DNA of 16,511 bases from Auxenochlorella pyrenoidosa (Eukaryota > Chlorophyta > Trebouxiophyceae > Chlorellales > Chlorellaceae), in assembly GCA_001430745.1 (NCBI GenBank), contig KQ482057.1, forward strand, positions 1,406,314 through 1,422,824, read 5' to 3'. The notes under the pieces are model-generated. The model saw nothing but the letters and a program-made list of their open reading frames with translations, was not told the DNA's origin and made no database searches. Position 1 is the first letter of the stretch, and each line of letters starts with the position of its first letter. Shown here piece after piece: positions 1 through 7,871 of this stretch. Both the position numbers and the translations under genes were made by a program.

Positions 1-135
1 CAGGGCAGGGCGCAGCCGGGGCTGCAACTGACTGAGGCCGGCAAAGGGGGGTGGCGCTATCGAGGAAGGCACATCCAGCGGGCAGCGCACGCTCCCCCAG
101 GGCCCCCACCCCCCCACGAGGTCGAGCGCACTCAC

Positions 136-1981
136 TTCCCCTTCTCGGGCGCGTACGATGCCGACTCCACCTCGTAGCCCTGGCACACGTGGGTTTTGAG
201 CACCTCAAAGGTGGCTGCGTCCCGAAAGTCCACCTGCGGGGGGCGCAGCGGGGGGGCCACAGAGGGGCGGCGAGGGCAGGGTGTGGGCAGGGCTTGCGGC
301 GTGTGCTGGCGACAGAGCGAGTGTTTGCTGATGCAGCCCGGCCAAGGTGTGGGCTGCCACCACGAGCAGCCAGCTGGCGCAGCAGGCCTTGGGTTGACAG
401 GCGCCTGCCCAGTGCCACAGGCCCACGGAAAGCTGCCAGCTTAGCTCGGCTCAACCCCCCGAGCCCTGCTCCCGCACACACACCCCTCCCCCCGGAGAAC
501 CTCACCTGCTTGCCGTCTGCAGTGACAATGTAGCGCCCGCAGGGGGTCACCTCGATGCTGGTCACCGCGCCGCCGCTGCTCTCAAGCGTGCGCACCACCG
601 CGCCCGTCCGCACATCCCACACGCTGCAGAGGGGGGGGGGGGGGCAGCAGCCGAGCGGTACTGTTGGCTGCAGCAGCTGGGCAGTCGCGCCGCCAAGCTT
701 GATGCCGCGCCCGGCGGCTGCAGATCCCATGCAAGGCCGGTTCTGAGCGAGGCAGGCAGCGAGGAGCGCGCCATCACCACCGCAGCTGAAAGCGGCCAAG
801 CAGTTCGCGTGAGCTCGCGGCCATGAACCACAACCTGCTGCATGCAGGCACGCGGGCAGGGCGCCCCGACTCACTCCACGTTTGGCTTGTCAATGTACGA
901 CACCAGCAGCAGGTTGTTGTCCCCAATCCAGTGCGTACTGCGGATGTTGTCCGGGGCGGGGCCCATCTCTGCGCGGCAGGCGGCAGGCAGGCTTGTCACG
1001 GCGTGGGCTGCCGCACAGCAGGCAGGCTGCCGATGCGGTGGCTGCACATCCTGGCCCTCTGGACCCAGCCGCAGCACAGAGGAGTGGCGGGGACAAAGGC
1101 GCCTAGTGCAGGTATTAAGGCAAGAGGGGCCGCCGGCACGCGTCCCCGGCAGCGCACCCTGTGGCGCGGCCTCGGGGCGCTGCAGGTCGAATATGCGCAG
1201 CAGCTTCTCAGCGCCGCCGGTGCACAGCCGCCAGGCGCTGTCGCCGCGGGCAAAGGACACGCTGCGCACGATGTGCTTGTGCTGCAGGGCGGGGAGCAGC
1301 GTGCGCCGCGAGTCCAAGTCGGCAAGGGCACGAAGGAATTGCACTGTGGCGTGCACATCTGGGCACGTAACGGGCACAGCGGGAGGGGCGCATCCAGCAG
1401 AGCATGTCACAGCGGCGCTGGAAATGGGAGGCCAGTGAGCAGCGCCTCGGCGATCCGCCAGGCGGCGGAATGGCATGAGTCCGCACGACAGCACACAGCC
1501 AGAGCAGGCAGCACTGCCCAGCTGCCCGCGTGCAGCGGTGCCACCTGCTTCAGAGGACCCCACCTGGAACTGGTGCAGCTCGTCGCCGGTGGTGGCGTTC
1601 CACACACGCGCCGTGAAATCGGCAGACGCGGTTGCAGCGATCACGGCGGCATCGTTCAGCACGCACGACCACACAGCGCCCTTGTGCCCCTGGAACGTGC
1701 CAATCCAGTCGCCGGTCGCGCCGTTGCGCAGCATGGGCTGGCCATCCTTGGAGGCAGATGCCAGGAACACACCGTCGGGGGTCACTGGGCTGCACAGCAT
1801 GCGCGAAGAGAAGGGTCAAGGGCAGCGCCGCGCTGGCGGCAGGGGCGGCGGTGCTCCCTGCGCCTGGTGCGACGGTCCGGCGGGGGCTGTAGGGTCCGTC
1901 CCACCTGAACTGCAGCTCCACGATAGGCCGGGTGTGGCCGTGGCACACCAGTGGAGTCTGCACAGCCTTCCGTGCAGCCAT
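136..1981 (-). CDS. STRAP: STRAP/unrip-like WD40-repeat protein (3' end outside window)
   Basis: Exons on the minus strand: 1981-1905, 1789-1564, 1281-1158, 968-875, 623-506, 233-136; all junctions are GT-AG and keep frame, giving 245 residues. The protein starts MAARKAVQTPLVCHGHTRPI and continues with SASKDGQPMLRNGATGDWIG, GHKGAVW, ATASADFTARVWNATTGDEL, HKHIVRSVSF, EKLLRIFDLQRPEA, DVWDVRTGAVVRTLES and YIVTADGKQV. These match, blade by blade, the N-terminal two thirds of STRAP (serine/threonine kinase receptor-associated protein, also unrip). In animals STRAP binds the SMN complex used in snRNP assembly and also TGF-beta receptors; only the RNA role is plausible in an alga, and that is inference. 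Exon 6 ends in phase 2 at a GTGAGT donor, so the remaining blades lie beyond base 1; bases 1-135 are intron. Intron 4 has a run of 14 C (minus strand) just before its acceptor. POP5 diverges from it 252 bp away. Confidence 0.9.
631..644. repeat. G14 homopolymer (C14 polypyrimidine tract of STRAP intron 4)
   Basis: Fourteen consecutive G on the plus strand. On the minus strand this is C14 followed by TCTGCAG, the acceptor of STRAP exon 5, so the run serves as the polypyrimidine tract. Such runs are prone to length change and sequencing error. Confidence 0.85.
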
Positions 1982-2233
1982 TTCGGGCCAATCACCCCGC
2001 GGCCCTGCACCCCACGCTTCCTGATGGCCGCTTTCGGCCTATGGCCGATGCTCAAAGTTGGGCAGGCGTCTGGGCAAGCGGGACAGGACTCTTGAAGAGC
2101 CATGCGGTGTGCTCCGCAAAGTGGTTCTGCCCATGCAGTCTCCCTGGCTGGCTCCCGTGCAGACATCGATATTCCGGACTTCTCCTTGGCCACTGGTAAG
2201 CCATCCAACCACCCCTGGCCTTCGTCGCATGTC
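1982..2233. promoter_or_regulatory. Divergent promoter region between STRAP and POP5
   Basis: The 252 bp separating two head-to-head start codons must hold both promoters and 5' UTRs. It contains CCAAT at 1988-1992, very close to the STRAP start, and a 6-bp stem inverted repeat TCGGCC-TAT-GGCCGA at 2034-2048. I see no TATA box. The boundaries are simply the two start codons; no promoter element has been proven. Confidence 0.55.
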
Positions 2234-3079
2234 ATGGTCCGCTTCAAGAACCGCTACATGCTGTTTGAGGTGTGCTGGAAGGATGGACGCTTCGATGACA
2301 CTATCAGTGAGTCCCGCAGGCCCACCCGCCATGCCTGAAAGCTCTTGCAGGCTGCTGAATGCCGCCAGCGCTACAGGCGGCACGGACACCGACCGCCCTT
2401 CCTGCCTGCCATCTCTTCAATTGCAGCCGAAGCCGCCCTGCTGGCAACCTTCAGAGACAGTCTGCAGCAAAACTTTGGGGACTATGGCCTTGGCTGTGCC
2501 CTCGCCTCCTTCCAAGGTAACCTGCCACGGGGAGGCCCTTTCCCCCACCCTGCCGAGCCCTTCATGTGCAGGTGGCAGAATGTAGGCCCGCGCTTGCTCT
2601 CACTGCTCTGCTTGCTGCTCACCTGACCCCTCGCAGTCAAGTACTATAATCCCGTGTCCAACCTGTGCATCGTGCGGTGCAGCCGTGACGAATACCGACA
2701 GGTGCGCGGTTTGACCAGTCCGCAGCCGCTCCCAGGGTGCCCCTGCAGAGTGCATGCAGCAGTCCGGCTCTTATGGGTGCTACAGCTGGTCTTATCAAGG
2801 CTGGATCCTGTGGATGCTGTGGTTACCTGCTGAAACCGTGCAGCCTGACGCCCGCACCTGTGCCTGCCCACGCAGGTCTGGGCCTCGCTGTGCCTGCTCA
2901 CCGAGCTGCGCCACCGTGCAGTGCGGCTGCGCCTGCTGCGCCTCACCGGCACTGTGGCGTCCTGTCAAGCAGCCGCGCGCGTGGCGCACGCTGCAGCCAC
3001 TGCAGGGCGGCGCCTGCCGGTGCAGCAGGCGCGGGCGGCGGAGGAGGCAGAGGCGCGGCTGGCAGCCATGGCTGTTTGA
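2234..3079 (+). CDS. POP5: RNase P/MRP protein subunit POP5
   Basis: Four exons: 2234-2306, 2427-2516, 2637-2701, 2876-3079, with GT-AG introns of 120, 120 and 174 nt. The product is 143 residues, against about 160 in human. It opens with MVRFKNRYMLFEV, the hallmark N-terminus of POP5, and continues with QNFGDYGLGCALASFQVKYY, NLCIVRCSRDEYRQVWASL and the TGTVASCQAAARVAHA helix, aligned to the GTIRTCQ region of human POP5. The last ~25 residues are an Ala/Glu/Arg helix-forming tail. POP5 is a structural and RNA-binding subunit of nuclear RNase MRP (pre-rRNA cleavage) and, in animals and fungi, RNase P (tRNA 5' maturation). Plants and Chlamydomonas use protein-only RNase P (PRORP), so an MRP role is the better guess here. 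An in-frame ATG at 2102 would add 44 residues; I chose 2234 because family members begin there. A TGTAA poly(A) signal follows at 3152. Confidence 0.9.
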
Positions 3080-3151
3080 GCAACCGACCGGCAAGCAGCT
3101 GCAGGAAATGCCCTTGAGAATCGTGGGCATGCACACCCGTGTCTGCTGCAG

Positions 3152-3156
3152 TGTAA
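3152..3156 (+). terminator. Poly(A) signal TGTAA of POP5
   Basis: TGTAA, the characteristic green-algal polyadenylation signal, lies 73 nt after the POP5 stop codon. Cleavage would be expected shortly downstream, leaving under 140 bp before the SAS-6 start. Confidence 0.65.
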
Positions 3157-3185
3157 CAGCACTGCAACTGGGAGTTGAGGGCGGG

Positions 3186-3232
3186 TTGGCGCCGGCTTTG
3201 ACCGATTTTTCGAGCGGCGCCATGTTGGCGCC
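3186..3232 (+). promoter_or_regulatory. Cluster of three TGGCGCC motifs upstream of SAS-6 (E2F-like)
   Basis: TTGGCGCC occurs at 3186-3193 and 3225-3232, and the reverse complement GGCGCCA at 3216-3222. The last two form a 7-bp inverted repeat with a 3-nt spacer. The cluster ends 62 bp before the SAS-6 ATG. The GGCGC core resembles the E2F/DP consensus (TTTSSCGC), and E2F controls S-phase genes in animals, plants and Chlamydomonas. Factor identity is inference, because the first T of the consensus is missing. Confidence 0.4.
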
Positions 3233-3294
3233 AGCGCTACCTACTCCTTGGACCATCACGCCGGCCAATTCCAGTCCGCAACCTCTGTCCAGCC

Positions 3295-6200
3295 ATGGAA
3301 GAGCTGTCGGCGGGCACAACGCTCTTCTGGCGCGCGGTCCCCGTGCTCCTTCGCCGGGGCGAGCGCGGAGAGGAGCGGCCCACCGAGCTAACCGTCCGGC
3401 TGATTTCGGCGGGCCAGAAGCGGGGCCAAGGGGTGCGTCGGAGCGGGCACCTCTCGCTCCATTCATGTTCCAACTCCCGCCGCCGCTGCCATGTTTGCAG
3501 GCCTGCCACACCCTTGTGCACAGCCTGCGCTCCACCTATGCAGGTGCTGCGGTGCTTCATCTCCAGCGAGGCCGACCCTTTCTTCCTGCACTGCCTGGAG
3601 GTTGGGGAGGAGGAGTATGCACTGCTGCGGCACGACCAGGACATCCGCGTCGACTTTGCCATCTTCCCGGGCAAGCTCATCGGCCTGCTGGACAAGTGCA
3701 TCGCCTGCAAGGATGAGGACCTGCCGCGGTGCGCAGGAACGGGGTTCTACGAGCATCGCTGGAGGGGTGGCTGCTGCGGGGATGTGTGCTCTGCGCCGAC
3801 TGGTGGGAGGCGGGCGGGCATGCCCACAGCACAAGCGTGCGTCTCCAACTGGCCCCACCTGCGCCTGCGCGATATTCGCCTGCAGATTCCAGGCGGTGCT
3901 GCACGCCACGGCTCCGCCAGCACCCGCGTATGCACCCTATGCCCACGGCCCGGCTGCGCTGGCCGCCTCCCCCGCCTCGTCCGCTCCCTCGGCCCCCTCC
4001 TCCTTCCGGGTGGTGGAGAACAACGACTTCAAGCAGCTGCCCCACATCTGCCTGGCCTTCCGCCCCGGCAGCGACGCCGCGGTGAAGCAGTTCCTGGCGT
4101 TCCGGCTGGGGGAGCTGCGCTCCGACGCCGGCGCCCTCAGCGCGGAGCTGGAGCGCTCGCAGGTGCTGGGGGGCGGCAGCCGTGCCAGCAGGGCTTGCCT
4201 GGCCTGCTTGGCTGGCTGAGGGCTGGCAGGCAAGCATGCGGCTGTGCATGCCCGGCTGCGGCACAGCGCAGCAAGCAGCGTGCGCATGCCCACCCCCGCC
4301 GCACCCCCTGGCGCAGAGCGAGCGCAACAGCCTGCAGACCAGCCTGGGCGAGGCGCGGCGCGCGGCGGCGGCGGCGCGGGAGCAGCACGAGCGGCTGCTG
4401 CTGGAGCATGAGGCGGACGCCAGGGCGCGCGAGGGCGCGGTGCTGGAGGCCAACGCGCGGGAGCTGGCAGACCTGCGGGAGGCGGGGCTGAGGTGCGAGG
4501 CGGGGGGGGCGGGGCTGCATGGCGTGTCGAGAGCAGGACGGGACCAAGGTGTGATGTAGCGTACGGCCAGCGTTGCATGTCGGTTGAAGGGCCATGCACA
4601 TAGTGCTCGGTACTGCAAGGGTTGAGACCTCTATGGCCGCCCCACCGACTGCTCTGCCCACCCTGCATGCGCCAGGGAGCGCTCCGAGCTGGATGCCAAG
4701 CACCGCGAGCAGCTGGAGGCGGCCCAGGCGCGGGCGGCCAGCCTGGACGCCGAGGCGCGGGCGCTGCGGGAGCAAAAGTACGGGCTGGATGCACGCGTGT
4801 CGGAGCTCAGCCACAAGCTGGGTGCCGCAGAGGGCAGCAACAGGTGGGGGCGGCGGCCACTTGGGATGGCAGCCGGGGGGGGGGGGGGGGGTCGGACGCA
4901 GAGGTGCTGGCAGGGACAGGGCGCAGCGCCAGAGCCGTTGTTTGCTCCTGCTACAGCCTCAAGGCCGGTTGCCACCTCCAGCTGCTGTCAAGTGGAAAAT
5001 GCGCCTGGCTGTCATGGACACAGCCGGCACAGGCAGCTGGTGCAAGCGCTTTTGGCTGGCAGCCCATGGTCTTCACCTCCGCCACATCCCACTCTTGCTT
5101 GCTACCCCGCACCGCGCTGCGCCTGCAGGTCGCTCACAGAGGAGGTGGAGCGGTTGCGGGCGGCCACAACAGCGCTGGGCAGGGAGAAGGCGGGGCGCGA
5201 CGTCGAGCTGGGGGAGGCGCTCACAAAGGTACCTCCCCTGCGCTTGGCCGGACAGCTGGGCCGTGCCATGGCCGGGCGGGAAGGGCACGCAGGCGGGCGC
5301 AGACTGTGGGCATGGGCGTGCTGGCAGCTGGCCCCAAGTGCCGCGCCACCAACACGTGTGCATGCGTCAGCAGCTGCCCACTGGCTGGCTGTCCCTTGCA
5401 CGCCGTGCCCTGCCTGCTGCAGGTGGCTGCGCTGGAGGACAAGGTGGCGGGTCAGCGGGGACTGGCCGCTGAGCAAGGGCAGCGCCTCAAGGACATGGAG
5501 GTGTGTCGGAGGGTGCGCTGGGAGGTGCAATGGCTGAGGCAGTCGGCGGAAGCAGAGGCAGAAGGCTGAACCGTCCCACCACCTTGGTCCCCTCCCTGCA
5601 GGCCTCGCTGCGCCAACTGGAGGCGCGGGCAGAGGAGCTCAAGGCGGCGGCGCAGGGACACGAGGCGCGGGCCAGCGACGCGGCCGCCGAGCTGGCGCGC
5701 GCAAACACGGCGCTGGAGCGGCTTGGGGTGGGCTGGGCGGGAACCGGGGGGAGGGCGCGGGGGCTTCTTGAATGCTGGCCGGGCTGGCCTTGTGCTCTGC
5801 CTGCCAGGCTGGCTCCCATGCCTCTCTAGCTTGATGGTCCAGCCTTGCCAGCAGCTGCTGCGCGCCCTCCGGCCCTCACGCGCCCCACCTCGCCCTCACT
5901 GCACCCTGACAGAACGACCTGGCGCTGGCCCGGGAGAAGGTGCGGCGCAAGGCGGCCATCGTGGGGCGGCAGGAGGAGGAGCTGGCGGCGCGGGACAAGG
6001 AGCGGGACGAGGCGGCGGGGCGAGCCCGAACACTGGCGGCAGACCTGGAGCGGGCCACCGCGGATGCGGGTGGGCTTGGCGGCAGGGCGGGAAGTGGGCG
6101 ACTGGCGGCCCACGCAGTGCCAGGGCGGGCGCCAGCGCAGTGCACGCAGCAGCTTTGGTTGGGGGCCGGTCAGTGGGAGGACCATGCAGCAGCGAATCTG

Positions 6201-7305
6201 GAGGCTGTGCATTGCGAGCGCATGAAGTTGGGAAGTTATGGACAAAGCTGAGGGCTTTCTGCCAGATGCTTTCACGGCATGAAGGTCTTGTGCATACAGC
6301 CAGCCTACGGCCTGCACTCGCCCCCATGGGACCGCACTCCCAGCTGGGTCTCGCCGCAATGCCGCTGCGTCACCCGCCTCCCCTGCAGAGGCTCTGCGCA
6401 AGGAGGTGGCCGACATGCGCAGCAAGCTGGACGAGAGCCGGGCACAGGTGGGCCTTGGGGCCACACACCGGGTGGCACACTGCAGAGGGGTTGGCGGAGG
6501 GAGCCGGCACAGATTGTGGCAGGGGCTGATGGAATGAAGGCAGCCGCGGTCTGGCTTGCCCGCAACGAGCCGCTCCTGAGCCTGCTCCCCTTTCTGCTGG
6601 CAGGTGGCCAGCAACGAGCAGATGATCCGCTGGCTGAACAACCAAATCACAGAGACGCAGCTGCACTACAGCAGCGCGGCCGTGGCGGGCAGCGGCGTGC
6701 TGACAAGCCGCTACAGCTACCGCCCGCCCGTGCCGCCCGCGCCCAGCAGCGGTGGCGGCACCGGTGCAGCAGCTGCGGCCCTGCAAGGCCCGGGAGCGGG
6801 CGGAGCAGCGCCGGCTGGGCGGCCGACAGTGAGCACCTATCGCACTCCTGCAACAGCCGGCTTAGGGAGCAGCGGTGGTGGGCTTGCCAGCAGCGCGGCG
6901 GGCAGCACAGCGCTGCCAGGCAGCGCGGGCGGCAGCACAGGCGCCAGTGCGTCGGGATCAGCTCCCAGGGGCCCCTTCCGCAGCAGCTTTTATGCCACCC
7001 ACTTTGGCGATCGAGCAGCAGCTGCAGGCGGAGGAGCCGTTGGCGGCGCCTCTGTGGCGCCTGCAGGCGCGGGTGCCGCTCGCAGCCTGGACCTGGGGGC
7101 TGGCGCCTCCCCGCTTTCTGGTGGCCCCGCAGCAGCCGCGCCTGCAGGCACAACCCCAATGCCCTCTGCAACCCAGGCAGCCCCTGGGGCGCCCCCCTCT
7201 GGCGCAGCCTCCTACCTGAGCAGCCGGGTGTTTGAGGCGCCCACCTTTCGCATGGCCGACACTGGGTCCGGCAGGGTGGCGGTGCCGGTCACCAGCGGCA
7301 GTTGA
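3295..7305 (+). CDS. SAS6: SAS-6 centriole cartwheel protein
   Basis: Eleven exons: 3295-3432, 3544-3728, 3886-4162, 4317-4492, 4676-4843, 5129-5228, 5423-5500, 5602-5727, 5913-6069, 6389-6447, 6604-7305. All are GT-AG and in frame, giving 721 residues (human about 657). Residues 1-~185 are the globular head: LTVRLISAGQ, VLRCFISSEADPFFLHCLEV, IRVDFAIFPGKLIGLLDKC and VVENNDFKQLPHICLAFRPG. F156 in NNDFKQL sits at the position of human F131 and Chlamydomonas F145, the residue that drives head-to-head dimerisation and ninefold cartwheel assembly. Residues ~186-488 are an Ala/Arg/Glu-rich coiled coil. NEQMIRWLNNQITETQ (about 492-507) matches the conserved C-terminal motif (human LITWLNKELNENQ). 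The last ~210 residues are Gly/Ala/Ser/Pro low complexity. Chlamydomonas BLD12 is the equivalent gene. Start context is cagccATGG. Confidence 0.92.
4875..4891 (+). repeat. G17 homopolymer in SAS-6 intron 5
   Basis: Seventeen consecutive G lie on the transcribed (sense) strand, 31 nt after the intron 5 donor (4844). The RNA could form a G-quadruplex near the 5' splice site. The length is likely variable and hard to sequence. Confidence 0.85.
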
Positions 7306-7466
7306 ACTTTGGCCCTGCAGCAGTTGGGGGTGCCAGCGCGTATTCAGGTCTGGCAGGGCCGCTGGCACTGTTGACCAGACTGTTGCTGTTTGTTGTACGC
7401 GTGCACGGGCTCGCATCTACCACGTGTTGCTGACTGGATCTATTCTTCGGGACTCTGCGACTGCAC

Positions 7467-7471
7467 TGTAA
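7467..7471 (+). terminator. Poly(A) signal TGTAA of SAS-6
   Basis: TGTAA lies 162 nt after the SAS-6 stop codon, in the only less GC-rich stretch of the 3' UTR. It is followed by ATTGACTGGAAAG, a plausible cleavage area. Confidence 0.65.
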
Positions 7472-7561
7472 TTGACTGGAAAGCAAGCAGGCTCCGCTGC
7501 AGCGCGGTTCTGGGGTTAGGCCGAGGTTGTTGACCTGCTCCTGCTGTGCCTGCTATCCCAG

Positions 7562-7595
7562 CATGATGGCTGTGCTCATGAGCACAGCCATCATG
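7562..7595. repeat. Perfect 34-bp palindrome
   Basis: The left arm CATGATGGCTGTGCTCA (7562-7578) is followed with no spacer by its exact reverse complement (7579-7595). The symmetry stops at the next base on each side. As RNA or a cruciform it gives a stem of about 15 bp with a minimal loop. It lies 91 bp after the SAS-6 poly(A) signal and 276 bp before the next start codon. Confidence 0.95.
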
Positions 7596-7600
7596 GCCTA

Positions 7601-7626
7601 GTCCAGCTGCCAATTGGCAGCTGGAC
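7601..7626. repeat. Perfect 26-bp palindrome, adjacent to the first
   Basis: The arms GTCCAGCTGCCAA and TTGGCAGCTGGAC meet at 7613/7614 without spacer. Only GCCTA (7596-7600) separates it from the 34-bp palindrome. The two palindromes have unrelated sequences. The centre contains CCAATTGG, that is CCAAT boxes in both orientations overlapping at the dyad. Confidence 0.95.
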
Positions 7627-7871
7627 CAGGACGCTGATCACGATATTCACTGGGGTACACGGCTGCACAGCACGGGCAGCGTTGACGACAGCGCCGGCAG
7701 CAGCAAAGATGACGCGCGGGCCGCTGGTCTTGGCACAGCCCGAACACCTCGACCAGCCTCCTCATTCCACCGTGCAACAGCTGTCGAGGTCGCCTCACCC
7801 CATAGCAGCCAGGCTGTCCCGACGTCTCCCCTCGACCGCCGCGCTGTTCTGGGCATCCCACAAGGCCCCGC

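Larger units (their letters stand above)
7306..7871. other. Intergenic region: SAS-6 3' UTR, tandem palindromes, promoter of next gene
   Basis: 566 bp with no convincing coding exon. The first ~165 bp are the SAS-6 3' UTR, ending around the TGTAA at 7467. Two perfect palindromes follow at 7562-7595 and 7601-7626. The remaining ~245 bp should hold the promoter and 5' UTR of the downstream gene. That gene's frame has a TAG at 7803-7805, which blocks an unspliced upstream extension. No TATA box or tRNA is visible. Confidence 0.6.

Noticed and set aside
823..1908. Long plus-strand ORF (361 codons) over the STRAP region
   Set aside because: It lies antisense to, and runs through, several STRAP exons and introns; composition is that of a GC-rich shadow frame and no family is visible.
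2034..2048. Small inverted repeat TCGGCC-TAT-GGCCGA near the STRAP start
   Set aside because: A 6-bp stem is expected by chance at this GC content, so it is noted only as part of the promoter region.
2102..2233. In-frame upstream ATG giving POP5 a 44-residue extension
   Set aside because: POP5 proteins start at MVRFKNRY; the extension has no clear targeting features and lies in the short promoter region. A minor isoform cannot be excluded.
3677..4794. Overlapping minus-strand ORFs of 225-313 codons across SAS-6
   Set aside because: They are antisense shadows of a well-supported gene; Ala/Pro/Arg-rich, with no domain.
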